From: Lachnospiraceae bacterium
Lineage (GTDB): Bacteria; Bacillota; Clostridia; Lachnospirales; Lachnospiraceae
Assembly (NCBI GenBank): GCA_024698485.1
Contig: JAILRC010000075.1
Location: forward strand, 1 to 34,518
Length of the DNA stretch: 34,518 nt
Reading direction: 5' to 3'
Shown: positions 19,737-26,913 of the stretch, one piece after another
How the letters are laid out: each line of letters starts with the position of its first letter
Position numbering within the stretch: position 1 is the first letter of the stretch
Notes under the pieces: model-generated
The model's input: only the letters and a program-made list of their open reading frames with translations
Told to the model about the DNA's origin: nothing
Databases searched by the model: none
Made by a program: the position numbers and the translations under genes

Positions 19737-20371
19737 TGAATAAAATTAAAGTTTTTTTGGCTGATGACCATTTGATCATCAGAGACGGGTTGAAAAAATT
19801 ATTTGAATTTGAAGATGACATTGAGGTTGTTGGTGAAGCGGGTAACGGCATTGATTGCATTAACGGTGTTCTTGAACTTAAACCCGATGTATTGCTTTTG
19901 GACCTTAGCATGCCTAAGGTTCACGGTATTGAAGTTCTTAACCAGCTTAAGAAAAAAAGACTTGCAACAAAAACTCTTGTGGTCACCGTTCATGATGAGT
20001 TTTCATATTTCCGAAAAGCCATGGCGGTAGGAGCTGCGGGATACATCCTTAAGGATTCCGATTTCGATTCCTTTCTTACGGCTATACATTCTGTTTATGA
20101 AAATAATAGATACGTTGACAAAAAGCTTCTTCCCCAATACAATGATTTTATGAATTCCGGTGAAGATTTTGACCTGAGTTTTACCAAGAGGGAGACAGAG
20201 ATCTTGATCCTTATTGCTCGAGGTCTCAGCAATAAAGAAATTGCTGAGCAGCTTTTTATCAGTGATAAGACCGTAAAGAATCATATCACCGGTATTTTTG
20301 ACAAGATACATGTGAAAGACAGAACACAGGCAGCGTTATATGCTATTAAAAATAATTACGTGAACATATAA
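19736..20371 (+). CDS. NarL/DegU-family response regulator
   Basis: This 211-aa protein has a receiver domain (1-120) with the acidic pair Asp10/Asp11, phosphoacceptor Asp56 in LLLDLSMP and the GYILKD lysine. A LuxR-type HTH domain follows, with LSFTKRETEILILIARGLSN and KEIAEQLFISDKTVKNHI. It is the cognate partner of the soluble kinase encoded just upstream (1-base overlap). Targets are unknown. The stop codon is followed two bases later by a parS site, so transcription of this pair may continue through parS into parA. Confidence 0.93.
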   Translation: MNKIKVFLADDHLIIRDGLKKLFEFEDDIEVVGEAGNGIDCINGVLELKPDVLLLDLSMPKVHGIEVLNQLKKKRLATKTLVVTVHDEFSYFRKAMAVGAAGYILKDSDFDSFLTAIHSVYENNRYVDKKLLPQYNDFMNSGEDFDLSFTKRETEILILIARGLSNKEIAEQLFISDKTVKNHITGIFDKIHVKDRTQAALYAIKNNYVNI

Positions 20372-20373
20372 AA

Positions 20374-20389
20374 TGTTTCACGTGAAACA
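20374..20389. promoter_or_regulatory. parS: parS centromere site 1
   Basis: TGTTTCACGTGAAACA is a perfect 16-base palindrome identical to the B. subtilis parS consensus. It is bound by the ParB encoded at 21232-22128. It sits in the 30-base gap between the response regulator and parA, overlapping the parA leader, so ParB loading could also affect parA transcription. Confidence 0.97.
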
Positions 20390-20401
20390 TAAGGAGATTT
20401 T

Positions 20402-21178
20402 ATGGGAAAAACTATTGCCATTGCAAACCAAAAAGGAGGAGTCGGTAAGACTACCACTACTATCAATTTGTCTGCAGCTCTTGCCGAACTTGGTAACACT
20501 GTTCTTGTAATTGATATTGATCCGCAGGGTAACACCACTTCCGGACTCGGAATCAATAAGAAGAAACTCAGAGCCACTGTTTACGACCTCATTTTGAACC
20601 AGGTCAAGCTGGACGATGTTCTTACAAAGAGTGTTGTGGACAGAGTAACGGTCATTCCTTCCGATGTTGACCTTGCAGGTGCGGAGATCGAGCTTATCGG
20701 TGTTGATGAAAAGGAATTCCTTTTAAAGAAGATAGTTGATCCCATCAGAGACAGATATGATTTTATAATCATTGACTGCCCGCCTTCACTCAATACTTTG
20801 ACTGTCAATGCTATGACTACGGCAGACTCGATCATTGTACCCATTCAGTGCGAGTACTATGCTCTGGAAGGCCTTTCTCAGCTGGTTCATACAATTGATC
20901 TTGTTCAAAAGAGATTGAATCCCGAATTACAGATCGAAGGTATTGTTTTCACCATGTATGATTCAAGAACCAATCTTTCCGTACAGGTAGTTGAAAACGT
21001 ACAGAAGAATCTCAAACATTTTATATATAAAACTATGATACCCAGAAATGTACGTCTTGCCGAGGCACCCAGCCATGGTCTTCCCATTACGGTGTATGAT
21101 TCAAAATCGGCGGGAGCTGAAAGCTATCGTAACCTTGCAAAAGAGGTTATTCAGCACAACAAAAAGAAATGGTATTAA
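20402..21178 (+). CDS. parA: Chromosome partitioning ATPase ParA (Soj)
   Basis: This MinD/ParA-type ATPase works with ParB and parS in origin segregation. In relatives it also modulates DnaA. At 258 aa it has the short chromosomal form without an N-terminal HTH. The deviant Walker A motif NQKGGVGKTTTTINL (residues 9-23) includes both signature lysines. VIDIDPQGNTTSGLG and FIIIDCPPSL (Walker B) are intact. The ATG has AAGGAG five bases upstream. It is flanked by perfect parS sites 12 bases before and 2 bases after the gene. Confidence 0.97.
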   Translation: MGKTIAIANQKGGVGKTTTTINLSAALAELGNTVLVIDIDPQGNTTSGLGINKKKLRATVYDLILNQVKLDDVLTKSVVDRVTVIPSDVDLAGAEIELIGVDEKEFLLKKIVDPIRDRYDFIIIDCPPSLNTLTVNAMTTADSIIVPIQCEYYALEGLSQLVHTIDLVQKRLNPELQIEGIVFTMYDSRTNLSVQVVENVQKNLKHFIYKTMIPRNVRLAEAPSHGLPITVYDSKSAGAESYRNLAKEVIQHNKKKWY

Positions 21179-21180
21179 AA

Positions 21181-21196
21181 TGTTTCACGTGAAACA
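21181..21196. promoter_or_regulatory. parS: parS centromere site 2
   Basis: This is a second perfect TGTTTCACGTGAAACA, here inside a longer 24-base palindrome extending to AAAA/TTTT on each side. It lies directly after the parA stop codon and 35 bases before parB. The spacing between the two sites is about 0.8 kb. Confidence 0.97.
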
Positions 21197-21231
21197 TTTT
21201 TGACAGGAAGATTTTAAAAGGGAGAAAAGAC

Positions 21232-22128
21232 ATGGCAATTAAAAGAGGATTGGGGTCAGGACTTGACAGCCTTATTACGGATGACTATCTGACAGAAGGA
21301 AAAATACCGGGAAAATATGTTCAACAGGAATCGAAGATCTCCATTAATGATATAGAGCCCAACAGAGGCCAGCCCAGAACATTTTTTGATGAAGAATCAC
21401 TGGAGGAATTGGCAGACTCAATTTCACAGTATGGCATCATTGAACCCCTTGTGGTTCAGAAAAAAGGTAAAAGATACGAGATCATAGCCGGCGAAAGAAG
21501 ATTCAGAGCTGCAAGAAAAGCAGGACTGAAAGAAGTGCCGGTGGTCATCAGGGATTTCGCGGATGCAGATGTATTTGTCATTGCACTTCTTGAAAACATC
21601 CAGAGAAAAGACCTGAATCCCATTGAAGAAGCCATGGCTTATCAAAGACTCATCGAAGAACACAATCTTAAGCAGGAAGATGTGGCCAAGAAACTTTCAA
21701 AGAAGAGAACCACCATCGCAAACTCCATGCGTCTTTTGAAATTGTCAAAAGAAGTGAAGGATATGCTGATCGCAGGAAGTATTTCAGAGGGACACGGAAG
21801 AGCATTACTTGCCGTTACTGATGAAAAAGAGCAGATCGCTCTGGCAAAAAGGATCGTTGAAGAAAATCTCAGCGTAAGAGAAGTTGAGAAGATCGTTAAC
21901 GGGCTGAAGGAAGAAAATAAAAAGACAGACAAAAAAACGGAGAAAAAACCCGAAAACAAAGAAAGAGCTTACAGAGATGCGGAAAACAAGATGAAAGAGG
22001 CTCTGGGAACAAAGGTTGAGATCAAAAAGAAGAACGATAAAGAAGGAAAGATCGAGATAAATTACTACTCCATCGATGAACTTGAAAGAATTATCGAGAT
22101 AATAGAAAAGAGCGGAAAGGATAATTGA
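21232..22128 (+). CDS. parB: Chromosome partitioning protein ParB (Spo0J), CTP-dependent clamp
   Basis: ParB binds parS, hydrolyses CTP, spreads as a sliding clamp and recruits SMC. At 298 aa it shows the N-terminal ParA-contacting segment (KRGLGSGLDSLI). It has the ParB/Srx domain with box I NRGQPRTFFDEESLEELADS and box II GERRFRAARKAG (CTP binding), ENIQRKDLNPIEEAMAY, and the central HTH EDVAKKLSKKRTTIANSMRL. A lysine-rich linker follows, then the C-terminal dimerisation segment. GGGAG lies seven bases before the ATG. Confidence 0.97.
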   Translation: MAIKRGLGSGLDSLITDDYLTEGKIPGKYVQQESKISINDIEPNRGQPRTFFDEESLEELADSISQYGIIEPLVVQKKGKRYEIIAGERRFRAARKAGLKEVPVVIRDFADADVFVIALLENIQRKDLNPIEEAMAYQRLIEEHNLKQEDVAKKLSKKRTTIANSMRLLKLSKEVKDMLIAGSISEGHGRALLAVTDEKEQIALAKRIVEENLSVREVEKIVNGLKEENKKTDKKTEKKPENKERAYRDAENKMKEALGTKVEIKKKNDKEGKIEINYYSIDELERIIEIIEKSGKDN

Positions 22129-22130
22129 GA

Positions 22131-22640
22131 ATGGATCCGATGGAGAACGTAAAGTTCCTGTGGATGGCCATATTTATAATGGCCATATTACTGATAGCGT
22201 TTATTGTACTGTCAGTGATCATGCTTTTAAAGGAAATGGGACTTCAGAAAAAATATGATGCCTTTATGAAGGGCGCAGACGGAGCATCTCTCGAGAGTTC
22301 AATGCTCACAAAGTACAAAGAGATAGACAAACTTAAAAAAGAGACAAAGTTGAATGCGGAAAAATTGGATGTTGCATGTGAAACTTTGATCAATTCCTTC
22401 CAGAAAATGGGCATAGTAAAATACGATGCCTTTGCCGAAATGGGAGGAAAACTCAGCTATTCTCTGTGTCTTTTGGATGATAAGGACAACGGATTTATCA
22501 TTACATCCATCCACTCGAGGGAGGGATGCAATTCTTATATAAAGGAGATAATCAGAGGCAAATCCTATGTAATAATGTCGACGGAGGAAAGACAGGCTCT
22601 GGAGGCTGCACAAAGAGGAAGCAAGTATTCGGATATATGA
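22131..22640 (+). CDS. DUF4446 family single-pass membrane protein
   Basis: This 169-aa protein has one N-terminal TM helix (about 9-34, FLWMAIFIMAILLIAFIVLS), a coiled-coil stretch and a small C-terminal domain. The domain carries the DUF4446 pattern YDAFAEMGGKLSYSLCLLDD, NGFIITSIHSREGCNSYIKE and a YVIMSTEERQALE end. The family is commonly encoded just after parB in Firmicutes, and its function is unknown. The ATG at 22131 is preferred because AAGGA lies upstream. A TTG six bases earlier overlaps the parB stop. An ATG at 22140 is also possible. Confidence 0.85.
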   Translation: MDPMENVKFLWMAIFIMAILLIAFIVLSVIMLLKEMGLQKKYDAFMKGADGASLESSMLTKYKEIDKLKKETKLNAEKLDVACETLINSFQKMGIVKYDAFAEMGGKLSYSLCLLDDKDNGFIITSIHSREGCNSYIKEIIRGKSYVIMSTEERQALEAAQRGSKYSDI

Positions 22641-22669
22641 TCGTGAGAAGGTGACTGCGAGGAAAATGT

Positions 22670-23734
22670 ATGAGAAGGATACAGACAGAGCAGATCAAGG
22701 GAAATGAGGTCGTAGCAAGGGATGTTTACAGTACAAACGGCGCAATCATTGTTGCCGAAGGTACAAAACTTAAACTGGAATATAAGCACAAACTGCTTGA
22801 GTTGAAGATCTATGACATTTTCATCGAAGACGAGATCTCCAAAGAAATATCCGGAGAAGAATATACGGATGAGATCGTTAAGGATCTTTGTTCAACAAAC
22901 CTGAACAATACCATCGAAAGTTTTGCTTATTCTCCCACCGAAGATACCACCCGGGTTTGCGAGATCGCAGAAGGGATAATGGAGAATGTTCTCAGCAAGA
23001 AGGAAGTTCTCTATAATGTTTCGATGGTGAGAAGATTTGACAGGAACATCAGCGAACATTGTCTCAGCGTAGCTGCTCTTTCGGTTTTGACTGCCCTGAA
23101 TTCGGGATTTTCAACGGAAAGCACACGAGAGATAGCCATAGGTGCTCTTCTTCATGACATCGGATATCTGAGCATGAAGGTGGATTACCAGAAACTGGGC
23201 GTGGCAGAGCTTACGGAAGATGAGAAAAAAGAGATAAGAAGACATGTGGTATACGGATATATGTTGGTGGAAAAGCAGAAATGGCTGAGTCCCATAGCAA
23301 AGGACATCATTCTCTACCACCATGAAAGGATAGACGGAAGCGGTTATCCTTTCAGACTTTCGGGAGAAAGGATTAAACCCGAAGTAAGGCTTGTATCCAT
23401 ATGCGATGCTTTTGACAACATGATCTATGGCACTCTTGAACCCAGAAAAAAGGTTTATGAGGCCATGGAATATATAATGGGAAACGCAGGAACAAAGTTT
23501 GACAGGGAATATGCCATGAATTTCAATAATTCGGTAGCTGCATTTCCTGTGGGAACCCTTGTAAAGACAAACACCGAAGAAGTGGGGATCGTCATCAGAC
23601 AAAACAATCAGGCGCCTACCAGACCCGTATTGAGAAAACTTAAGAAAGACGAAAACGGTGAATGGAAGGCCACAGATATCGAATATGACCTGATCAAAGA
23701 TCTGACGATCTTTATTGTGGACACACAGGAATAA
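22670..23734 (+). CDS. HD-GYP domain phosphodiesterase (probable c-di-GMP hydrolase)
   Basis: This 354-aa protein has an N-terminal DUF3391-like or adaptor segment (about 1-100) with no TM. The HD domain carries LLHDIGYLSMK (His162-Asp163) and the extended motif HHERIDGSGYP (217-227), which identifies the HD-GYP subclass that degrades cyclic di-GMP. DAFDNMIYG and a C-terminal extension with PVGTLVKTNTEEVGIVIRQN follow. The gene has a GAGG site and sits 29 bases after the DUF4446 gene. With the GGDEF/EAL protein at 28863-30821 and a chemoreceptor in the same region, it points to c-di-GMP signalling. Activity is inferred from motif conservation only. Confidence 0.9.
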   Translation: MRRIQTEQIKGNEVVARDVYSTNGAIIVAEGTKLKLEYKHKLLELKIYDIFIEDEISKEISGEEYTDEIVKDLCSTNLNNTIESFAYSPTEDTTRVCEIAEGIMENVLSKKEVLYNVSMVRRFDRNISEHCLSVAALSVLTALNSGFSTESTREIAIGALLHDIGYLSMKVDYQKLGVAELTEDEKKEIRRHVVYGYMLVEKQKWLSPIAKDIILYHHERIDGSGYPFRLSGERIKPEVRLVSICDAFDNMIYGTLEPRKKVYEAMEYIMGNAGTKFDREYAMNFNNSVAAFPVGTLVKTNTEEVGIVIRQNNQAPTRPVLRKLKKDENGEWKATDIEYDLIKDLTIFIVDTQE

Positions 23735-23746
23735 TCGAGGAAAAAG

Positions 23747-24652
23747 ATGAATTGTATGTTGCATACGGTCGGTTTCAGTAAAGTCGAAGGCGTTGAAGCC
23801 GAAAGAAGACTGAAAGACGAACTGATCTATGGTTATTCGATGAAAAAAACGAAGACCGCAAAATTAACGGAAACAAGAACTGCAGTGGAAATATTCTGCG
23901 AGATCGCACCCAATACGGGGGTGATATATCGCGGAGAATATGACAGGATGGGCATATTTTTGGCGGATAATTTCTTTCCTGCCCATATATCGGAGAAGGT
24001 GAGCCTCTTCGAGCCCATAATGGTAAGCAAAAGAATGGACAGTGACGCCTATACGGCGATGGCTTACGATTACACACACAAGATACCAATCATATTCTAT
24101 CTTCAAAATATGGTGGACATGTATCTTGAACTCAATCCCGAAGACAAAGAGAAAAGCTGTGAAGTTTATCTTACGGGATTGGCGGACGACGGAAAGATCA
24201 TTCTTCCGGTTGAAGGCCCGAAGGTTGAAGTGAACAAGACTGACGACGGAAGAGATGTGGAAGAAAACGAGGACGACGAAGACGACCTCGAAAGTGAAGT
24301 TGAGAGACAGATCCGCCAGCTGACGGAAAAGGAAATGAACGAATTCATCAGCATGACGAATCGATCTAAAGATGAAGATCTTTATTCTATAGTGGAAACT
24401 ACTTTCATGCCATGTGGAACAGAGGTGGACACATACACCATCATTGGTAAGATCCTGTCGGTGGAGAGCAGGGAAAACTACCATACCAATGAGGAAATGT
24501 ACATTATGGATGTGGAGTGTAACGGCGTAGTGATAGAGATCTGCATCAATAAAACAAAACTAATGGGTGAGCCGGAAGTCGGAAGAAGATTTAAGGGAAA
24601 TATCTGGCTTCAGGGTTACGTAAATTGGAAAACGGAGAAAAAAGATGACTAA
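23747..24652 (+). CDS. DUF3881 family protein
   Basis: This 301-aa protein of unknown function matches, from memory, the Lachnospiraceae-type DUF3881 family. The matching parts are a start of the LHTVGFSKVE type, GEYDRMGIFLADNFFPA, IPIIFYLQNMVDMY and a well conserved end (EDLYSIVETTFMPCGTEVDT, then GEPEVGRRFKGNIWLQGYVN). A highly acidic segment (about residues 167-185) separates the halves. It has no TM, signal peptide or nucleotide-binding motif. The start overlaps nothing, has GAGG upstream and lies 12 bases after the HD-GYP gene. The end overlaps the TSCPD gene by 8 bases. Confidence 0.8.
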   Translation: MNCMLHTVGFSKVEGVEAERRLKDELIYGYSMKKTKTAKLTETRTAVEIFCEIAPNTGVIYRGEYDRMGIFLADNFFPAHISEKVSLFEPIMVSKRMDSDAYTAMAYDYTHKIPIIFYLQNMVDMYLELNPEDKEKSCEVYLTGLADDGKIILPVEGPKVEVNKTDDGRDVEENEDDEDDLESEVERQIRQLTEKEMNEFISMTNRSKDEDLYSIVETTFMPCGTEVDTYTIIGKILSVESRENYHTNEEMYIMDVECNGVVIEICINKTKLMGEPEVGRRFKGNIWLQGYVNWKTEKKDD

Positions 24653-24899
24653 ACACATTGAGTACAAGACACAGGGCGTATGCTCAAAGGAGATCCGATT
24701 CGATATCGAAGACGGGATCGTAAAGAATGTTACATTTATCGGCGGCTGCAAGGGAAACACCCAGGGTGTGGGAAGACTTGCGGAAGGAATGAAGGCCGAG
24801 GACATCGTTGCAAGATTAAAGGGTATCAAGTGCAGGGATGACAATTCCTGCCCCAACCAGCTTGCTATAGCGGTAGAAGAAGCACTGAAAACCATGTAA
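24645..24899 (+). CDS. TSCPD-domain protein (TIGR03905 type)
   Basis: This small 84-aa protein consists of a single TSCPD domain, with the pattern GVCSKEIRFDIEDGIVKNV, FIGGCKGNTQGVGRLAEGM, GIKCRDDNSCPNQLAIAVEE. The domain also occurs at the C-terminus of some vitamin-B12-dependent ribonucleotide reductases, but the stand-alone family has no established function. Four cysteines (in GVCSK, GGCKG, IKCRD and SCPNQ) could bind a metal. It overlaps the DUF3881 gene by 8 bases, with GGAG upstream, so the two are translated together. Confidence 0.88.
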   Translation: MTKHIEYKTQGVCSKEIRFDIEDGIVKNVTFIGGCKGNTQGVGRLAEGMKAEDIVARLKGIKCRDDNSCPNQLAIAVEEALKTM

Positions 24900-24940
24900 A
24901 GTCCGAAAGAGGACTATCAGAATAGCTTTTAGAGGTAAAT

Positions 24941-25501
24941 ATGAGTAAAACAGAGTTTAAACCCGGAAACATGCTGTTTCCTGTACCTGTTGTATTGGTG
25001 AGCTGTCAGAGACCGGGAGAAAAGCCAAATCTGATCACGCTTGCATGGGCGGGGACGGTCAACAGCGATCCGCCAATGGTCTCCATATCCGTAAGAAGTG
25101 AAAGATACTCCCATGACATCATATCGGAAACGGGCGAATTTGTTATAAATCTCGTAAACAAAGACATTACCTTTGCTACAGACTGGTGCGGTGTGAAATC
25201 CGGAAGGGATTTTGACAAGTTTAAAGAGATGAAACTGACAGAGCAAAAGTCCCTGAAAGTGAACACTCCGGGAGTTAAGGAAAGTCCTGTGAACATTGAA
25301 TGCAAAGTCACGGAGAGCAAGGATCTCGGAAGTCATACCATGTTCCTTGGAGAAGTGGTTGCAGTGACGGTTGATGATAAGTATCTGGACAAAAACGGAA
25401 GATTCAGAATGAATGATGCCAATCTGACAGCCTATTGCCATGGTGCATACAGATTGTTGGGAGAAAGTATCGGAACATTCGGATTCTCGGTAAAAAAATA
25501 A
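24941..25501 (+). CDS. Flavin reductase family protein (FMN-binding)
   Basis: This 186-aa split-barrel flavoprotein has the family pattern PVPVVLVSCQRPGEKPNLIT, WAGTVNSDPPMVSISVRSER, the TGEFVINLV stretch, and a FLGEVVAVTVDDKYLD strand. Members bind FMN and use NAD(P)H or act as flavoredoxins. The electron donor and acceptor cannot be told from sequence. The ATG has AGAGG upstream. The preceding gap contains a small AGTCC/GGACT hairpin. It closes the co-directional run that began at rpmH and shares a bidirectional terminator with the next gene. Confidence 0.88.
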   Translation: MSKTEFKPGNMLFPVPVVLVSCQRPGEKPNLITLAWAGTVNSDPPMVSISVRSERYSHDIISETGEFVINLVNKDITFATDWCGVKSGRDFDKFKEMKLTEQKSLKVNTPGVKESPVNIECKVTESKDLGSHTMFLGEVVAVTVDDKYLDKNGRFRMNDANLTAYCHGAYRLLGESIGTFGFSVKK

Positions 25502-25537
25502 AAGAAAGCCGATGGACATGGATCCATCGGCTTTCTT
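25502..25537. terminator. Bidirectional rho-independent terminator
   Basis: A perfect 15-bp stem (25502-25516 with 25523-25537), made of AAGAAAGCCGATGGA and its complement, has a 6-base loop. The outer A/T runs give T-tracts on both strands. It separates the convergent flavin reductase (+) and lipoprotein (-) genes. Confidence 0.92.
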
Positions 25538-25538
25538 C

Positions 25539-26684
25539 TTATCTTACGGAATATTCATATATAAGATCGTATACAGAATCTACAATGATGTCGTTCTTCA
25601 AATCTTCAGGAGGATAATTGTCTATAAGATCCTTGGCTGAAGCGTAACCGTAGTCATTATAGTTCTTCTCTGTCCACTCGTTTATGATCTCATCGGAAAG
25701 CTGCATTTCTTCATTTATGAAGATGGCCTTACAGCAGTGGATCACTCTGAGATTGGTCTCAGCCGTGGAATCGCAGATGAGTCTGAGGTCATCCAGGGAA
25801 GGAACACCATAGTAAAAACTCAGCACTTCGTTGATGTCTGTCTGAAGGAAAGCCGCATAGATGGCAGCGCGTTTATAATAGTAGTTGAACATCTTGTCGG
25901 CATAGGCAGTGATGTCATCCTGATGCAGGTTTTCAATACGGAAATTAGCGAAGATGTTATCTAAGATCTGAGCGTTCTCATAATCTTTTGCTTCTTTTTC
26001 TCTGATGCTTTCCCTGTAAGCTTCTGCGGAATCAAAGCCGAGAAGTGATTTTGCAAGTTCGTCGGAAAGCTCGGGATAGCTGTATTCCATGACAACGTTA
26101 AGGGTAACTTTAAAAACTGCTGTTTTACCCTTGAGATCTTCGTTTCCGTAATCCTCGGGATAGTTGATGTTGACATCAAAGGTTTCGTCCTTTGTGTGCC
26201 CTATGATCTGATCTTCAAAGGTATCCACAAGTTCACCCGAACCGAGAACAACTTCAAGGCCCAGACCCTCTTCATAAGAACCGCCCTCGATGGGTTCGCC
26301 GTCAATATAGCCAACATAGGTGATGAGAACGATATCACCGTTCTTTGCGGCTCTGTCCACTTCTACTTCGTCGGCATAATCTTCAAGTGCTTTTCTGACA
26401 GCTTCGTCCAGCATTTCTTCTGTCAAAGGGAGGAATTTATATCCTTTATAATCCGAAAGAAAAACAGTGGTATTGGTAGATGCATCGGTAACGATGATCG
26501 GAATGGGCGTAGGTGTGGGAGTGGGGGAAGGAGTGTTTGTAGGTGTGGGGGTATAGGTGTTGGTAGGTAATGCAAGGGTGGGTTCGGGTCCTTCGGTGGG
26601 AGTGGCATTACCGCTCTTGTTTCCGCAGGCTGCAAGACCTGCAAGAGTTAACAATGTGAGAAATAGTATGATGGTTTTTTTCAT
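25539..26684 (-). CDS. Surface lipoprotein with FKBP and trigger-factor C-terminal domains
   Basis: This 381-aa exported foldase candidate has a signal peptide (1-19) with lipobox LAAC (Cys20). A Thr/Pro linker (TPTPTNTPSPTPTPTP, about 45-60) follows, consistent with a spacer across the cell wall. An FKBP-type peptidyl-prolyl isomerase domain (about 113-200) shows GDIVLITYVGYIDGEPIEG, LGSGELVDTFEDQIIG and NYPEDYGNEDLKGKTAVFKV. The rest is helical and resembles the trigger factor C-terminal chaperone arms. Domain order FKBP then C-domain is that of trigger factor without its ribosome-binding domain, so a chaperone for secreted proteins (PrsA-like role) is my inference. It has its own promoter (26745-26773) and an AGGA site. 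Confidence 0.85.
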   Translation of the reverse strand: MKKTIILFLTLLTLAGLAACGNKSGNATPTEGPEPTLALPTNTYTPTPTNTPSPTPTPTPIPIIVTDASTNTTVFLSDYKGYKFLPLTEEMLDEAVRKALEDYADEVEVDRAAKNGDIVLITYVGYIDGEPIEGGSYEEGLGLEVVLGSGELVDTFEDQIIGHTKDETFDVNINYPEDYGNEDLKGKTAVFKVTLNVVMEYSYPELSDELAKSLLGFDSAEAYRESIREKEAKDYENAQILDNIFANFRIENLHQDDITAYADKMFNYYYKRAAIYAAFLQTDINEVLSFYYGVPSLDDLRLICDSTAETNLRVIHCCKAIFINEEMQLSDEIINEWTEKNYNDYGYASAKDLIDNYPPEDLKNDIIVDSVYDLIYEYSVR

Positions 26685-26744
26685 TTTTATTCCTGTTCTT
26701 TCTTTTGTAAGATACTTACGAGGATCTCTCCTTCACAACTGTAG

Positions 26745-26773
26745 ATTATAGCGGTTCAGGAAAGATCGGTCAA
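26745..26773 (-). promoter_or_regulatory. Promoter of the foldase lipoprotein gene
   Basis: On the minus strand there is a -35 TTGACC (26768-26773), a 17-base spacer and a perfect -10 TATAAT (26745-26750). The leader is about 55 bases. Confidence 0.8.
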
Positions 26774-26786
26774 TGATTTTAAAAAG

Positions 26787-26818
26787 TATGTTTGATGCAC
26801 GCTATGTTTGATGCATGC
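26787..26818. repeat. Two tandem 16-bp repeats upstream of the lipoprotein promoter
   Basis: TATGTTTGATGCACGC (26787-26802) is directly repeated as TATGTTTGATGCATGC with one change. It lies 14 bases beyond the -35 element of the lipoprotein promoter, where an activator would bind. The rest of the gap up to 26867 contains A-runs and no gene. Confidence 0.75.
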
Positions 26819-26867
26819 ATAGGTAATCCCGTAAAAAAAACAAAAAGGTAACAAAGTTTTGACATAA

Positions 26868-26900
26868 AAAATAAAGCCCGGAGAAAAGTCCCCGGGCTTT
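26868..26900 (-). terminator. Terminator of the chemoreceptor gene
   Basis: On the minus strand a 9-bp stem AAAGCCCGG/CCGGGCTTT (26892-26900 with 26873-26881) is followed by TATTTTTTATG. It lies 13 bases beyond the stop codon. Confidence 0.88.
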
Positions 26901-26913
26901 GATGTTTTGTGTA

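Noticed and set aside
24120..24360. Acidic region of the DUF3881 protein as a possible frameshift or fusion junction
   Set aside because: The frame stays open, codon usage is even and both halves carry the same family's conserved motifs, so it is a normal linker.
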